This document shows positions 10,746-21,239 of a stretch of 64,000 nucleotides of DNA, piece by piece. The stretch lies in NCBI GenBank assembly GCA_009760855.2, contig WPIO01000021.1, forward strand, positions 3,506,501 to 3,570,500. Reading direction: 5' to 3'. The DNA comes from Cristatella mucedo. Taxonomy: Eukaryota > Bryozoa > Phylactolaemata > Cristatellidae. The translations under genes were made by a program, and so were the position numbers. The notes below the pieces were generated by a model. It saw nothing but the letters and a program-made list of their open reading frames with translations. It was not told where the DNA came from and made no database searches. Position 1 is the stretch's first letter; each line of letters starts with the position of its first letter.

Positions 10746-12717
10746 ATACCTAGCCGATCGCTTTTCTCGATTCTTCGTGCAGAAGATAGACAAGATCAGG
10801 GAATCCATCCCTGCGATGACAACATCTCCACTAGAATGCTGTTCCCCGATTCCTGGCTGCACCTCAATGTCTACATTTAAGCAGGTCACTAAGGATCTAG
10901 TCCTGAAGTTCGTATCTCAATCAAAGAAGACAACAAGTCCTCTGGACCCTATTCCCACTGTCCTGCTCCTACGTTGCATTGATCTGCTGCTGCCATGCAT
11001 AACTAACATCATTAATATGTTATTAGCCTCAGGTCATGTCCCAGCACCTTTCAAAAAAGCTGTAGTCAGGCCACTTCTCAAGAAATCGACACTAAACCAA
11101 GAGAACTTAAGCAACTACCGCCCAGTCTACCTTCTACCGTTCCTATCAAAAACACTGGAACGGGTCGTGGTGGACCAGCTGAACTCATATATCGAAACCT
11201 CACACCTTGCTAGTAAGTTCCAGTCTGGCTTTAGAGCTAATCACTCCATAGAGTCAGCATTGCTTAGGGTGTACAACGAACTACTTAGGAATGCAGACAT
11301 GGGTAGAGTGTCTCTGCTTGTTTTGCTCGATCTTTCGGCAGCTTTTGATACCATCGATCACAAAGTTCTTCTAGAGCACCTCTCATCTCGCCTGGGCATC
11401 ACTGGCACTGCTCTGCAGTGGTTCAGGTCCTATCTCAGTGGAAGACTCCAGAGTATTGACGTGAATGGACAAAGATCATCTGAGGTACCTCTGAAATATG
11501 GCGTACTTCGGGGCTCCGTGCTAGGTCCGGTTCTTTTCACGATGTATACTCTCCCTCTTGCTGATGTGATTGCCAAGCACAATCTAGGCTTTCACTTCAA
11601 TGCGGATGACACTCAGCTGTACCTTTGCTTTGATCCCTCCCAGCCTTCGAGCACCTCAAATTCTCTCAACTCACTTGCTGCATGTATTGAGGACATCTGC
11701 ACATGGATGGCAGCAAATTTTCTAAAACTAAATGACAATAAAACTAACTTACTAGTTATGGACAAACCCAGTATGATTCACAAATTGGAAAAGCTGACAC
11801 TCAAAATTGGCTCTGCCAGCATATCTCCAGTTGAATCAGCTCGAAATCTAGGTGTTGTATTCCAAAGCGACCTCTCGTTAGACGACCATATCAGCTACAC
11901 AGTCAAATCTGCCTATTTTCAGCTTCATAACATTGCTGAAATTCGGGCTTGTTTAGATAAGGATACCGCGTCTAAGCTGGTCCATGCATTCGTTACATCT
12001 CGTCTCGACTTCTGCAACTCACTGCTCGCTGGCCTACCAGCATGTGCGATCAGGCGATTGCAGCTGGTGCAAAACTCTGCAGCTAGGCTTGTCTGTCGTG
12101 AACGTCGCAGTTGCCACATTACTTCACTTCTCGCCGACCTGCACTGGCTACCAGTCAAGCAACGGATTGACTTCAAGGCTTTGTCGCTCACTTTTAGGTC
12201 ACTTCATTCTATGGCTCCAGCCTATCTTTCCTATCTTTCCTTTATCTATACTACCCAATCAGGCCAAGCATCGTACCACCCGCTTTTCGGAATCTAATTG
12301 TTTACCAATACCTCATACAAACCTTAAATCCTTTGGAGACCGTGCATTTAGTTCGTATGCTCCCAAAGCCTGGAACTCCCTCCCGACCTGCGTCAGAACA
12401 TCCCCTGACCTAACCACATTTAAAAAGACTTTAAAAGCACACCTATTTAGGGCAGCATTTAGTGGGTCCCTGCGATATGTCCTTCACGTGCTTATGCGTG
12501 CTGACACTGCATGCTGCCACTAACCACATTTGCATGCTGACCCTGTGCATGTCACCCCTAACCATGTTATTCATTTTGTTTGTTTGTCAAGCATGATTTT
12601 ACTCACCATTCAATTGCATTTCCCTTTGCAGCAAATGTAAAGCGCCTAGAGAGAGATTAAGTTCTCTGAGGGCACTTTATCAAGTGCATTATTATTATCA
12701 AGTGCATTATTATTATT
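10746..12717 (+). mobile_element. CR1/L2-like LINE with long reverse transcriptase frame
   Basis: The frame 10636-12297 (553 codons) covers most of a non-LTR reverse transcriptase: the PLLKK..L..ENL..YRPV block, a GFR.NHS block, LLDLSAAFDTIDH (first catalytic Asp), the VL.GSVLGPVLF block and the active-site region. There the usual Tyr-Ala-Asp-Asp is Asn-Ala-Asp-Asp (AAT at 11599-11601), so catalysis is probably impaired. The usual thumb-side words LLADLHWLPVK and SLHSMAPAYLS follow. The frame shifts near 12230-12255 and the C-terminal part continues in another frame to 12523. The 3' end has the conserved motif and a duplicated CAAGTGCATTATTATTAT tail. The endonuclease domain is missing, so the copy is 5'-truncated. 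Confidence 0.92.
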
Positions 12718-12823
12718 GAATGAGTAGCTTACTTGCTCGGACTTTCTTCGCCGATCTTTAAAAAGCACCAAGATGAGTTCAAGTCGGTGTCTCGACCACG
12801 GCCCGCCATATCTCCTGGGGTTC

Positions 12824-12831
12824 ATCTAAAT
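12824..12831. repeat. hAT target-site duplication, left copy
   Basis: ATCTAAAT lies directly before the CAG start of the hAT element. It is identical to the 8 bp after the right end. Confidence 0.9.
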
Positions 12832-13313
12832 CAGCGGTTCTCAACCTGTAGGTCGTGACCCCTTTGGGGGTCGACCGAGCCTTTTACAGGAATCGCCTAA
12901 GACCACCGGAAAACACGCATTTCCGATGGTCCTTGGAACCAAGACACCGCTCCTATATCCGTCTCCTAAGACATGCTGATAATCCACATACGAGTACCCG
13001 GCGAGATGACGTTGAAACGCCGGCGAGATTATTGGCCGGGTTACGTAAGTGGAGAGGCGAAAGTATTAATATCAATCGGCTGGGTTATAGTAGATAATTT
13101 TAGCGGTTCCTTATAATAATTATGAGGAACTAATTTTCATAATCCGTGGTTGTTTGCGCCCTTGCTATTTAATAAGCTGGGCCGTGAGATTTGATCAGAA
13201 TTTGAGCAGCTTCGCCTGATGAGTGGTTTCGCCTACGTGGTCCGTTATCGCTGTGGAATATATGGAATTGACGTCAATGGATTTAAATTTGAGTTATTTT
13301 AGCTGCTGTCATC

Positions 13314-13372
13314 GCGCCAACCCTGTCATATATACCCTATACAAATATAATTGTACGTGACAGGGTTGGCGC
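13314..13372. repeat. Perfect 15-bp inverted repeat (hairpin)
   Basis: GCGCCAACCCTGTCA at 13314-13328 is the exact reverse complement of 13358-13372, with a 29-bp AT-rich spacer. It lies in the non-coding 5' part of the hAT element. Confidence 0.85.
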
Positions 13373-13781
13373 CTTAATGTACTTGTGCGGACCAGTCTCA
13401 CATGTGTTGAAAGCAGTTACTTTGCTGAAAGCCCCTGCCATGTTGAGAGCAGATACTGTGTTGAAAGCAGCAGTATTGAAGGTAAAACGACACTTCATGA
13501 GTTATAATTACTGGGCAAATGTAAAATCCTGTACTATAAATCATGAACTACTGTAAAAATATCTGTACCGTGGGAACTTAATCGTGATGCTGATCGCTCT
13601 TTTTTAATTCAGCTGCGGTTAATGATAATACTTCCCTCTTGCGATAGTAACATCGAAAAAACACAGAGAATGGTAAATCACAGGAAACTTTAATGAACTG
13701 TATTGACTGAACTATGCCATATATCATCTTTTGTATTATTAAAATTATTTGTATATATTATTTTTATTGGAAAACCATCCC

Positions 13782-15588
13782 ATGAAAATGGATCGTGCAG
13801 AGAAGAACGTTAAGAAAAGAAAACATATTGAGGAATTTTCTACAGTATGGTTTTACCTCAATAACTACAGCAGGAATTGAGAAACCGCATCGTGTTATTT
13901 GTTGTGAAGTTCTATCAGCCGAATCTATGACTCCGAACAAACTGAAACGCCATTTTGGTAGCAAGCATCCGAGCTTTGCCGGTAAGGATACCAACTACTT
14001 TAGAAGCAAAGCTGATGGACTCAAAAAGGCCAGACTTGACACTGATGGCAAGAGCCACAAAGAAAACTTAGCAGCCATCGGAGCTTCGTATTTGGTGTCA
14101 CTCAGAATCGCCAGAGCTATGGAAGTTCACACCGTTGCTGTGGATTTACTGTTGCCAGCAGCCAAAGATATCGCTCGAGTTATGAGTGGACACGAATTTC
14201 TTACGAAATTGAGTGCAATTTCCTTATCTAACGACACTGTCCGCAGAAGAATAGATGGCATTTCTGCTGATATTCTTGATCAGGCGATCCAGGAAATTAA
14301 ATCTGCTCCGCTTTCAATGTTTGATATTCAGCTTGACGAATCAACAGACGCTGCAAAACGTTAATATTTACTGGTTTACGGAAGGTATATTAATGATGGC
14401 GACTTTAAAGATGAGTTTCTTTTTGTAAACCTCTTGAAATGACAACTACTGCACATGAGGTATTTGGCACAGTTGATTCATTTCTGAAAGAGCATACAAT
14501 CTCCTGGGAAAAGGTTTGTAGTGTTTGCACAGATGGTGCTCCAGCAATGCTATGATGTAGGTCTGGATTTCAGCGTTTAGTACTGAACGAGTCACCAAAA
14601 ATGATAGGAACTCACTTTACGATTCATCGGCAAATATTAGCAACGAAGAAGTTACCACAAGAGTTACAAGAAATAATGAAAAGCTTCATATTTCTGTAAA
14701 TTTTGTAAAGGCGAGCACTGCACTTTAAACAATCGGCTTTTTTCGCAACTGCAAGGTTTTAGATGGGCTGAGCAATGGTTTACTATTTCACACTGAAGTG
14801 AGATGGTTGTCGAGAGGAAACGTTTTAAAAACGTGTTTTTGAACTTTATGATGAACTAAAAACGTTTTTAAATTAGCAAAAAAGCCGTTTGAAGCACTGT
14901 CAGCAATAAAAAGTGAACTGCAGAAAATAGCGTACTTGATTGAAATCTTTGCCATCTTTAACGAGTTGAACCTATTACTGCAAGGACCAAATGCAACTTG
15001 CCTCGATTTGTCTGAAAAGACCCGATCATTCCAAATGAAACTTCAGCTTTGACCAAAAAATGGATAAAAATAAAATTTGCATGCTGCCTACCTTATCTGC
15101 TTTCTTTGAAGAACATGACATTGAACCAAAAAAATAATTACGACGATAATCTCTGTGAAAGAACACTTGCACATGCTTGCAGACGAAATTTCATCATACT
15201 TTCCCAATCTAGCTGACACCCCACTTGCACTTTCCCGAAGCCCGTTCACAGTTAAAGTTGAAGATGTTCTTGAGACAGCACAAGAGGAGTTCATTGAACT
15301 TATTAAGAGCGATGCAACGAGAACTGGTTTCTCTAAAATGCCAGCTACAAAGTTCTGGATCAAGTGCTGGCAGTCATATTCTGTTCTGTCTCAGAGACCG
15401 TGTTGTGCTTTCTTCGTCCGTTTCCATCAACATATCTTTGTCAAACACGGCTGTCCAGCTTGTTATTTATCAAGTTTAAATACAGAAGTAGACTTGTTGT
15501 GGAAGATGATCTTCGTTGTACTCTTGCAAAGACTGCCCGGAGAATTTCTGAACTGGTGAGAAAAAAGCAATCTCAATCTTCGCACTAA
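13782..15588 (+). pseudogene. BED-finger hAT transposase pseudogene (ZBED5/SCAND3-like)
   Basis: The start region reads in one frame from ATG 13782 and then shifts near 13860. The next frame (to the stop at 14362-14364) has a BED-type finger ending KLKRHFGSKHP, then ASYLVSLRIA, LLPAAKDI and IQLDESTDAA. The last word lies where the first catalytic Asp of hAT transposases sits. The remainder is broken by several stops and shifts between 14370 and 15150. A hAT C-terminal dimerisation region with STYLC and a YRSRL.VEDDLR-type segment is recognisable at about 15420-15588. The order of motifs fits the ZBED5-like hAT family. It cannot make an intact protein. Confidence 0.88.
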
Positions 15589-15941
15589 CATGGCCTTTGT
15601 GCATTCTGTCGGAACATGTAGCAACGTCGTTTACTGCTGTTATATTAAGACTGTTACCCGTGCTACACCATGCTTCAAGACGCAATTTCATTTATTTGTA
15701 ATTAAAAATAGATATTTTCACAATGTACAATAGCGTATTTTTTTGATTAATCACTATGCTTTAATTATGTTCAATTTGTAACAATGAACTTATATCCTGC
15801 ATTTCAGATATTCACATTACGATTTACAGTTGCAAAATTAAAGTTATGAGGTAGCAACGAAAATAACTGTATGGTTGGAGTCGCAACAACATGAGAAGCT
15901 GTAGTAAAGGGTCGCGGCATTAGGAATGTTGAAAACTACTG

Positions 15942-15949
15942 ATCTAAAT
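15942..15949. repeat. hAT target-site duplication, right copy
   Basis: ATCTAAAT follows the right terminus of the hAT element and matches 12824-12831 exactly. Confidence 0.9.
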
Positions 15950-16772
15950 GGAGGAGATAAGTTTGCCAGAAAAAAATCCGGGATTCGCACTTTCAATTTT
16001 AAAATTAAAGACGCCCGACATAGGCTTACAGTTTCGCAATGGCTCACCGACTGACAAACCATCGCTAAGACTGACTGTACCGTCTCAATTTTGTCTCTTC
16101 ATTTTTGTCAGTTCCGCTGAGAGATAATCTCCACAGCGTTTACAATACAAATTTAATCAAATCTGATCAAAATCCTAGTAATTGCTGTTCCATTATATAA
16201 TGCGCAATTCAATGCTCAATATCAACTGTGAGAGTGCACAATGTGGCTACGCATCTTCTATGTCTCAGCTCAAAGCGTGTATGTTCCGGTTTTCCTTCGT
16301 CTCATTGAACTTGCCTCATTTTTGCTCCGGTGTGCTTTTCCTGCGTACCTGAGCATGATTGAGTGCATGTTACAGCAATAGGCCATACTAAGTGGTGGCC
16401 GCTGTAACTTGCTAAAAAAACCGTTTTTTTAGCATGCTCGCCGGAGCGCGACCGGTTTTCTTTTCAATGCTTGATACCTAGCCCGTCATTAAACCTTGGG
16501 TACTGAGTCTATTGCTTTGAGTTGCCAAGCACCTGGGCGGATATTAAGTTCGCTTTGGGCGCTATACAAAAGAGCTATTAATACTATATGCAAATTTTTC
16601 AACTATAATCCCTGATTCGACATGACTCTCATCCTATCTGTCCCTCTGTATTAGTAATATAAATATCACCAAGGACACAACATAGGCGTGAAATCGTTGT
16701 TGTCGATGGATGGAACTCACTCACTTCTGGACGCACATTCAAACTAATGCAAGTTAATATACTTGTATATAT

Positions 16773-16810
<38 letters not shown>

Positions 16811-18335
16811 CATCGAAGATTCAGTATTTTTGAGCTTATGCGGATATGGAAAGTATTTAATTCTTTTTATCTGAAACCTTCTAACTGTGTTTCGAGGTTA
16901 GTGACGTATCTGCACTTCGAACTTGATTCACGCTTTGTGCTTCCGGATGCTTCGCCAGTGCTCGGCGCTAGTGAAGCTGTTTCATGGAGCTGTATCGAGA
17001 TCTACAATCCGCGAGTTCTAACGAGAACATATGAAAAATCTGAGACGTGAATCTGCATACGATCAACGAATATCTAAAATTATTGACGGTCATTTGCTCT
17101 CGTTTTTAAGATTTGCCGAGGAACAGCGAGCGACAATAAAAAACGATTTGAATCGAAGTCCGACGGCTTCAAGTCGATACGACGAGGGGCGGCACCCTGC
17201 TGCTTGACAGCGACTATTCTTTTCTATTCTTCGGACAGCGACGAAGCCAATTACACTGAATGTCACCAGGTTACCGCCTTTGATCGCCACGTGGTCTGAT
17301 AGCATCTCACGGCCGCGCCGGCAAACAGCCGTTCGTCTGCTGTGCGCCGTGACTTTTGTGCAAGCCCTGTGACTAAACGTCTCAACAGTGCCAACCAGGC
17401 AACAGTGCCGGCTTCCAAGTAGCTGCCACGAATGGAGTCATCAAGCTATTCTCGCTGCCCCAGTACGCTCATTGAACTGAGTCGCCCGTCTGGGCAAGGC
17501 TCGCTGCAAAATCGCCCGCTTCCACGAGCGACTTAGATTCGGCCGAACGCTTCAATTCAAGGAGCAGAATAATCCATCGTTCCGATCGCTTCTCCTGCTA
17601 GCGATTACCGTAAGCCCGACGACAACCGGACGGCAAGAGACGATGAAGTAGTACCAGTACCGCTCAGGAGCTCGTGAAAGTTCGCACAGACAGCGAAGGA
17701 GCGGCGAACCGGGACTCGAACTTTGCAACAGCGTGTGCCGGCAGGCCAGCGTCGGTTCGAGGAGCTCTGTTGTAGCCTGACGGCAGTTCGCGGTTCCGCA
17801 CGGTGACCAACGACGCCAGCGCGCGCCAGCACGAACCCCTCATTCGGGCTACAACTGAGCTGAGCGGTCCGTCTGACCTGCAGTTCGGCTTCTGAAAATC
17901 TAAGCAAAGTTCTTGCTTCAGTCGTCTGCCAGCATCTGATTAGAGCGCTGCGTCTCCAAACTGCTCCGAAGTAATTCTACCATTTAGCGATTGCGTACGG
18001 CTCCCGAGCTCCAGCTCTGAGCCGATGGGAGTCCGCTTGAAAAGCTCGCGCTAACATGTATTCTGCGAGATGGAACTCCCTTATTGGCTCACGTTTTCCC
18101 CTCATTTCTTGCCTTACGCAAACCAATGTAGCGACTCCTCAGTCGGCGAGCTTATTTTGGAAATTACCACAATGGAGAAGTGGATACGTTGGTTTTGAGG
18201 ACGAAATGCTCGCATGTGTCCACTGCTCGGAGTTACCATCTCCACTTTAGCAAAGACGACTTATAACATAAGCACTTGGAGCCGGGATGCATATCTCGAA
18301 TGACTTTTGCCCCAGAGTCTTTTCGCAGGGGTAAG
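15950..18335. other. Intergenic sequence with an AT microsatellite
   Basis: No gene recognised. An (AT)n run lies at 16774-16808. A short block at about 16520-16575 resembles the LINE family's 3' motif in decayed form. A small perfect palindrome (GCTAAAAAAA / TTTTTTTAGC) lies at 16411-16433. The part from 17300 to 18050 is richer in CpG but has no convincing frame. Confidence 0.4.
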
Positions 18336-18349
18336 GTGCTCCTTCACTG

Positions 18350-18500
18350 AGCCGAGTTGATAGCCTCATTTATATAGTGGCCGGAAAGCCTTATTGGGTG
18401 TCACCACCGCTGGCACAGGGTAATAATGGATCGCCCACTGCCGGACTCAAACCAGCGACCTGGGTCGTGAAGGTCGAGCCCCTTACCCCTAGACTATGAT
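18350..18500 (-). mobile_element. tRNA-derived SINE, inverted copy
   Basis: The reverse complement shows the family's head, with a diverged B-box near 18448-18458, a GTCGTGA-type word, then the GGTGGTGA body and the TATATAAATGAGGC tail. It lies head to tail with a second SINE tail on the plus strand at 18512-18570, which gives an inverted SINE pair. Confidence 0.55.
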
Positions 18501-18511
18501 CCGGGTGCCAA

Positions 18512-18570
18512 TATAACCGTTAAGGCTCTTATAAAGCTACGTAAATGAGGCTGCTAAATCAGCTAACCTT
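18512..18570 (+). mobile_element. SINE 3' tail fragment
   Basis: The words AAGGCTCTTATAAAGC and AATGAGGCTGCTAAATCAGCTA match the 3' end of the tRNA-derived SINE family. The head is missing. Confidence 0.5.
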
Positions 18571-18848
18571 TTTTTTAAAAACAGGAACAACATTTAAAAT
18601 GTTTTGATATTAAGGCTAAGAAAGAGATCATCACCCTTCGCTAGCAAGCACAGCTCTAAAGCTAAAAGAGACTTTCGCACGTTGTCCTCCATAAAGATTG
18701 TGCGAGAGCACAGAATCCCGAGGCAAAAACAACAGGTAGATCTAAAGCAACTACCCGCTCATGCAGTGCCGCATCAAGCTTTAATAGAGGACTTTACACG
18801 TGCTATGACTGCGTTGTGAAAGGTTGGCGGGCTGGTCGCAATCGACAA
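18571..18848. other. Short intergenic stretch, nothing recognised
   Basis: A 71-codon frame (18604-18819, Lys/Arg-rich) lies here, but it matches nothing I know. The next LINE copy begins at about 18849. Confidence 0.3.
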
Positions 18849-19252
18849 AGATTATAACGACCTTCTCAGGAATTCAGACTTGAGTAAAGTCTTCTTGCTT
18901 GGTTTGCTTGATCTTTCAGCAGCGTTTGATACTGTTGATTACCGAGTTATTCTCGCGCACCTCTCATTTCGCTTGGGCATCACAGGCACTGCCCTGAAAT
19001 GGTTTAGACTCCATCTCAGCGGGCGACTCTAAAGCATTGTTTTCAACGGGCAACAATAATCCGAAGAGCCTCTATAGTACTTGGTAGCCTAGGTTTATGT
19101 ACTTGGTCCGCTTCTTTTTGCAATTTATACTCTCCCTCTTGCGGATGAAACTGCTAAGTCTAATCTAGGTTTCACTTTTAAGCAGATGACACAGCTGTTC
19201 CGATGCTTTGATCCATCCTACCCCTCAAGCACGTCTAACTTTCTCCAACTAA

Positions 19253-19423
19253 CTGGGCCACGATAGCCCAGGAGGTAAGGGGCTCGCTTTTCACGACCGA
19301 GGTCGTGAGTTCAAATCCCGCAGTGGGCGATTCTTTATTGCCAACTGCAAGAAGTGGTGATAATCGTTCAGGCTCTTCTGCCGATATATAAATGAGGCTG
19401 TTAAATCATTGATCTTCCTTTTG
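19253..19423 (+). mobile_element. tRNA-derived SINE nested in a LINE
   Basis: The SINE head (GGCCACGATAGCCCAGG), the inverted word CGACCGAGGTCG, a B-box like GAGTTCAAATCCC and the tail AATGAGGCTGTTAAATCA are all visible. The LINE is interrupted after ..CTCCAACTAAC and resumes at GCATGTATTG, so the SINE inserted after the LINE. Confidence 0.75.
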
Positions 19424-19551
19424 GCATGTATTGCTGACATTTACCCTTAGATGACAGCAAGCGTTCTCAAATTAAAAGAAGATAAAACCAACTTACTATG
19501 TATGGGCAAACCTAGTTTACTCAGAAATTAAAAAGCTTAACACTCAAAATT

Positions 19552-19650
19552 GTTAACATTCGATCGTGTTTCCTTTGCAGCAAATGTAAAGTGCCAAGAA
19601 AGAGATTGAGTTCTGAGGGCGCTTTATCAAGTGTGTTATTATTATTAATC
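19552..19650 (+). mobile_element. LINE 3'-end fragment nested in a LINE
   Basis: A piece of about 100 bp holds only the family's last segment: TTTGCAGCAAATGTAAAG, the conserved 3' motif, and an ATTATTATTA tail. It sits between LINE words (AAAATTG and GCTCTGCCAGCAT) that are adjacent in other copies, so it is a later, strongly 5'-truncated insertion. Confidence 0.75.
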
Positions 19651-20556
19651 AGCTCTGCCAGCATACTCCCCGTAGCATCTGCACGAAATGAAATCGAGAT
19701 GTCTGATGACCTTTCACTGAACGACCACATCAGCTTCACAGTCAGTCTGATTACTTTCAGCTACATAATATTGCGAAAATTCGGGCCTGCTTAGACAAGG
19801 ATGTTACATCCTAGGTGGTCTATATATTTGTGACATCCCATCTTGACTTCTGCTACTAACTGATGGCTGGTCTACCGGCCTGTGCAATCAGGTGTTTACA
19901 GTTGGTGCAAAACTCTGCAGCTAGGCTGTTCTGTATGAACGCCTCAGCTGCCACATCACATCACTTCTCGCCGACCTGCACCGGCTCCCACTATTGACTT
20001 CAATTATTTAGGTCCCTTCGTTCTTTAGCTCCAGCCTATCTATCAGATCTACTCCCCCACCAGGGTAAGCACCGTACCACTCGCTTTTCAGAATCTAATC
20101 CTTTACCTATACCTTGCATGAACCTCAAATTCTTTGAAGACCACGCCTTTTGTTCGTATGCTCCCAAAGCCTGGAACTCACTTCCGACTGACGTCGAAAC
20201 ATCCCCTGACTCGATGGCGCTAAAAAAACCTAAAACGCATTTATTTATCACGGCATTTAGTCTGTCCATGCGATTCGTCCTCCGTGTGCTTATGCGTGCT
20301 GCGACTGTGCGTGCTGCCATGGTGTCACTGCCATGGTGTCACATGCTGTACATGCTGTCACTAACCTGCATGTGCATGCTAACCCCTGTGCATGTTACCT
20401 CTAACCATGTTTCGCTAGTTAAGCATGCTACCGCTAACCATTCGATCATTCTTCTTTTTCAGCAAATACAAAGTACCTAGAAAGAGAATGAGTTCTCTGA
20501 GGGCGCTATAACAAATGTATTACTATCAATGTTATTATTATTATTATTATTATTAT

Positions 20557-21239
20557 CAGAGTAGACAATTCGTGGTAATTAGTTTTAGAATTCAGCAGGC
20601 GAGTCTCATGGTCTGCGGTCTTCATGTTTGCACTGCTAAAAATACACGTCGACATTCACGCGGCGAACTTGTATGCTCGCACGCGCACACAGGTGTGACC
20701 ACCAAGCGACACCGAATGCGACTAGCGTTTCTTGTACATTGCAGAATTCTCTTCCTAAAACCGGAATTCTCGCGAATATTGTATACGGAAACTGATACAG
20801 CTAAGACCTGTTAAAGCTGATCTGTTTTCTATTAGACTTCAGCACGTAAGAAATTACGTGCCTATGGACATCTAAACGTTTATCGCTTCGGGCTGCTGGG
20901 TCTGCCATGCCGGCAGCGGCGTTAGATACGCCGTCGGCTGGTAACCTGCATATTAGTTATGATCGTGCATACCTTTTATTGCTTCGTTATCGTAGTCCAA
21001 ATGCATTCCTAGAAGTTATTGCTGTTTCTAAGTTCTAGATGTGATTGGTGTTGCTAAGATTCATGAATTATGCATTAACACAAGAAAAGCGGCCCAGAGC
21101 TGCAGCGGGGCCGGGGCGGCGAGCTGAGACACTGCTCGTTTGGCAGAAGCTACGAGCTTAGTACACGTTTGTTTGGTATTCCTAGCATTGTCTCGAACCG
21201 CTCAGCGTGTTTTCCCTCAAGAGTTACTGTGAATCTCTA
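20557..21239. other. Sequence upstream of a LINE copy
   Basis: No gene recognised. The right part may be the 5' untranslated leader of the next LINE copy, but no second copy of a leader is present for comparison. A small inverted word (AAATTACGTGC / GCACGTAAGAAATT type) lies near 20840-20865. Confidence 0.3.

Larger units (their letters stand above)
12832..15941 (+). mobile_element. hAT DNA transposon, full length but inactive
   Basis: The left end starts CAGCGGTTCTCAAC and is followed by a GGTCGTGACCCC / TTTGGGGGTCG palindrome, a pattern well known from Charlie-type hAT elements. The right end, reverse-complemented, starts CAGTAGTTTTCAAC. Both ends are flanked by the identical 8-bp word ATCTAAAT, the expected hAT duplication length. 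The 3.1-kb element holds a decayed transposase gene at 13782-15588. Retention of both ends and an intact duplication suggests one old insertion without later rearrangement. Confidence 0.93.
18849..20556 (+). mobile_element. CR1/L2-like LINE with two nested insertions
   Basis: Reverse transcriptase blocks appear in order: LLDLSAAFDTVD near 18900, LGITGTAL near 18975, a decayed active-site box near 19180 (one base lost upstream, and the Tyr codon reads TAA), and then the C-terminal region ending with a (TTA)n tail at about 20530-20556. Two foreign pieces interrupt it: a tRNA-derived SINE at 19253-19423 and a 3' fragment of the same LINE family at about 19552-19650. The LINE sequence resumes directly after each. 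Many shifts and stops make it non-functional. Confidence 0.85.

Noticed and set aside
10636-12297. 553-codon open frame as a host gene
   Set aside because: It is the reverse transcriptase of a LINE copy, with family 3' end and microsatellite tail. The first 37 or so codons do not match other copies and are probably flanking sequence.
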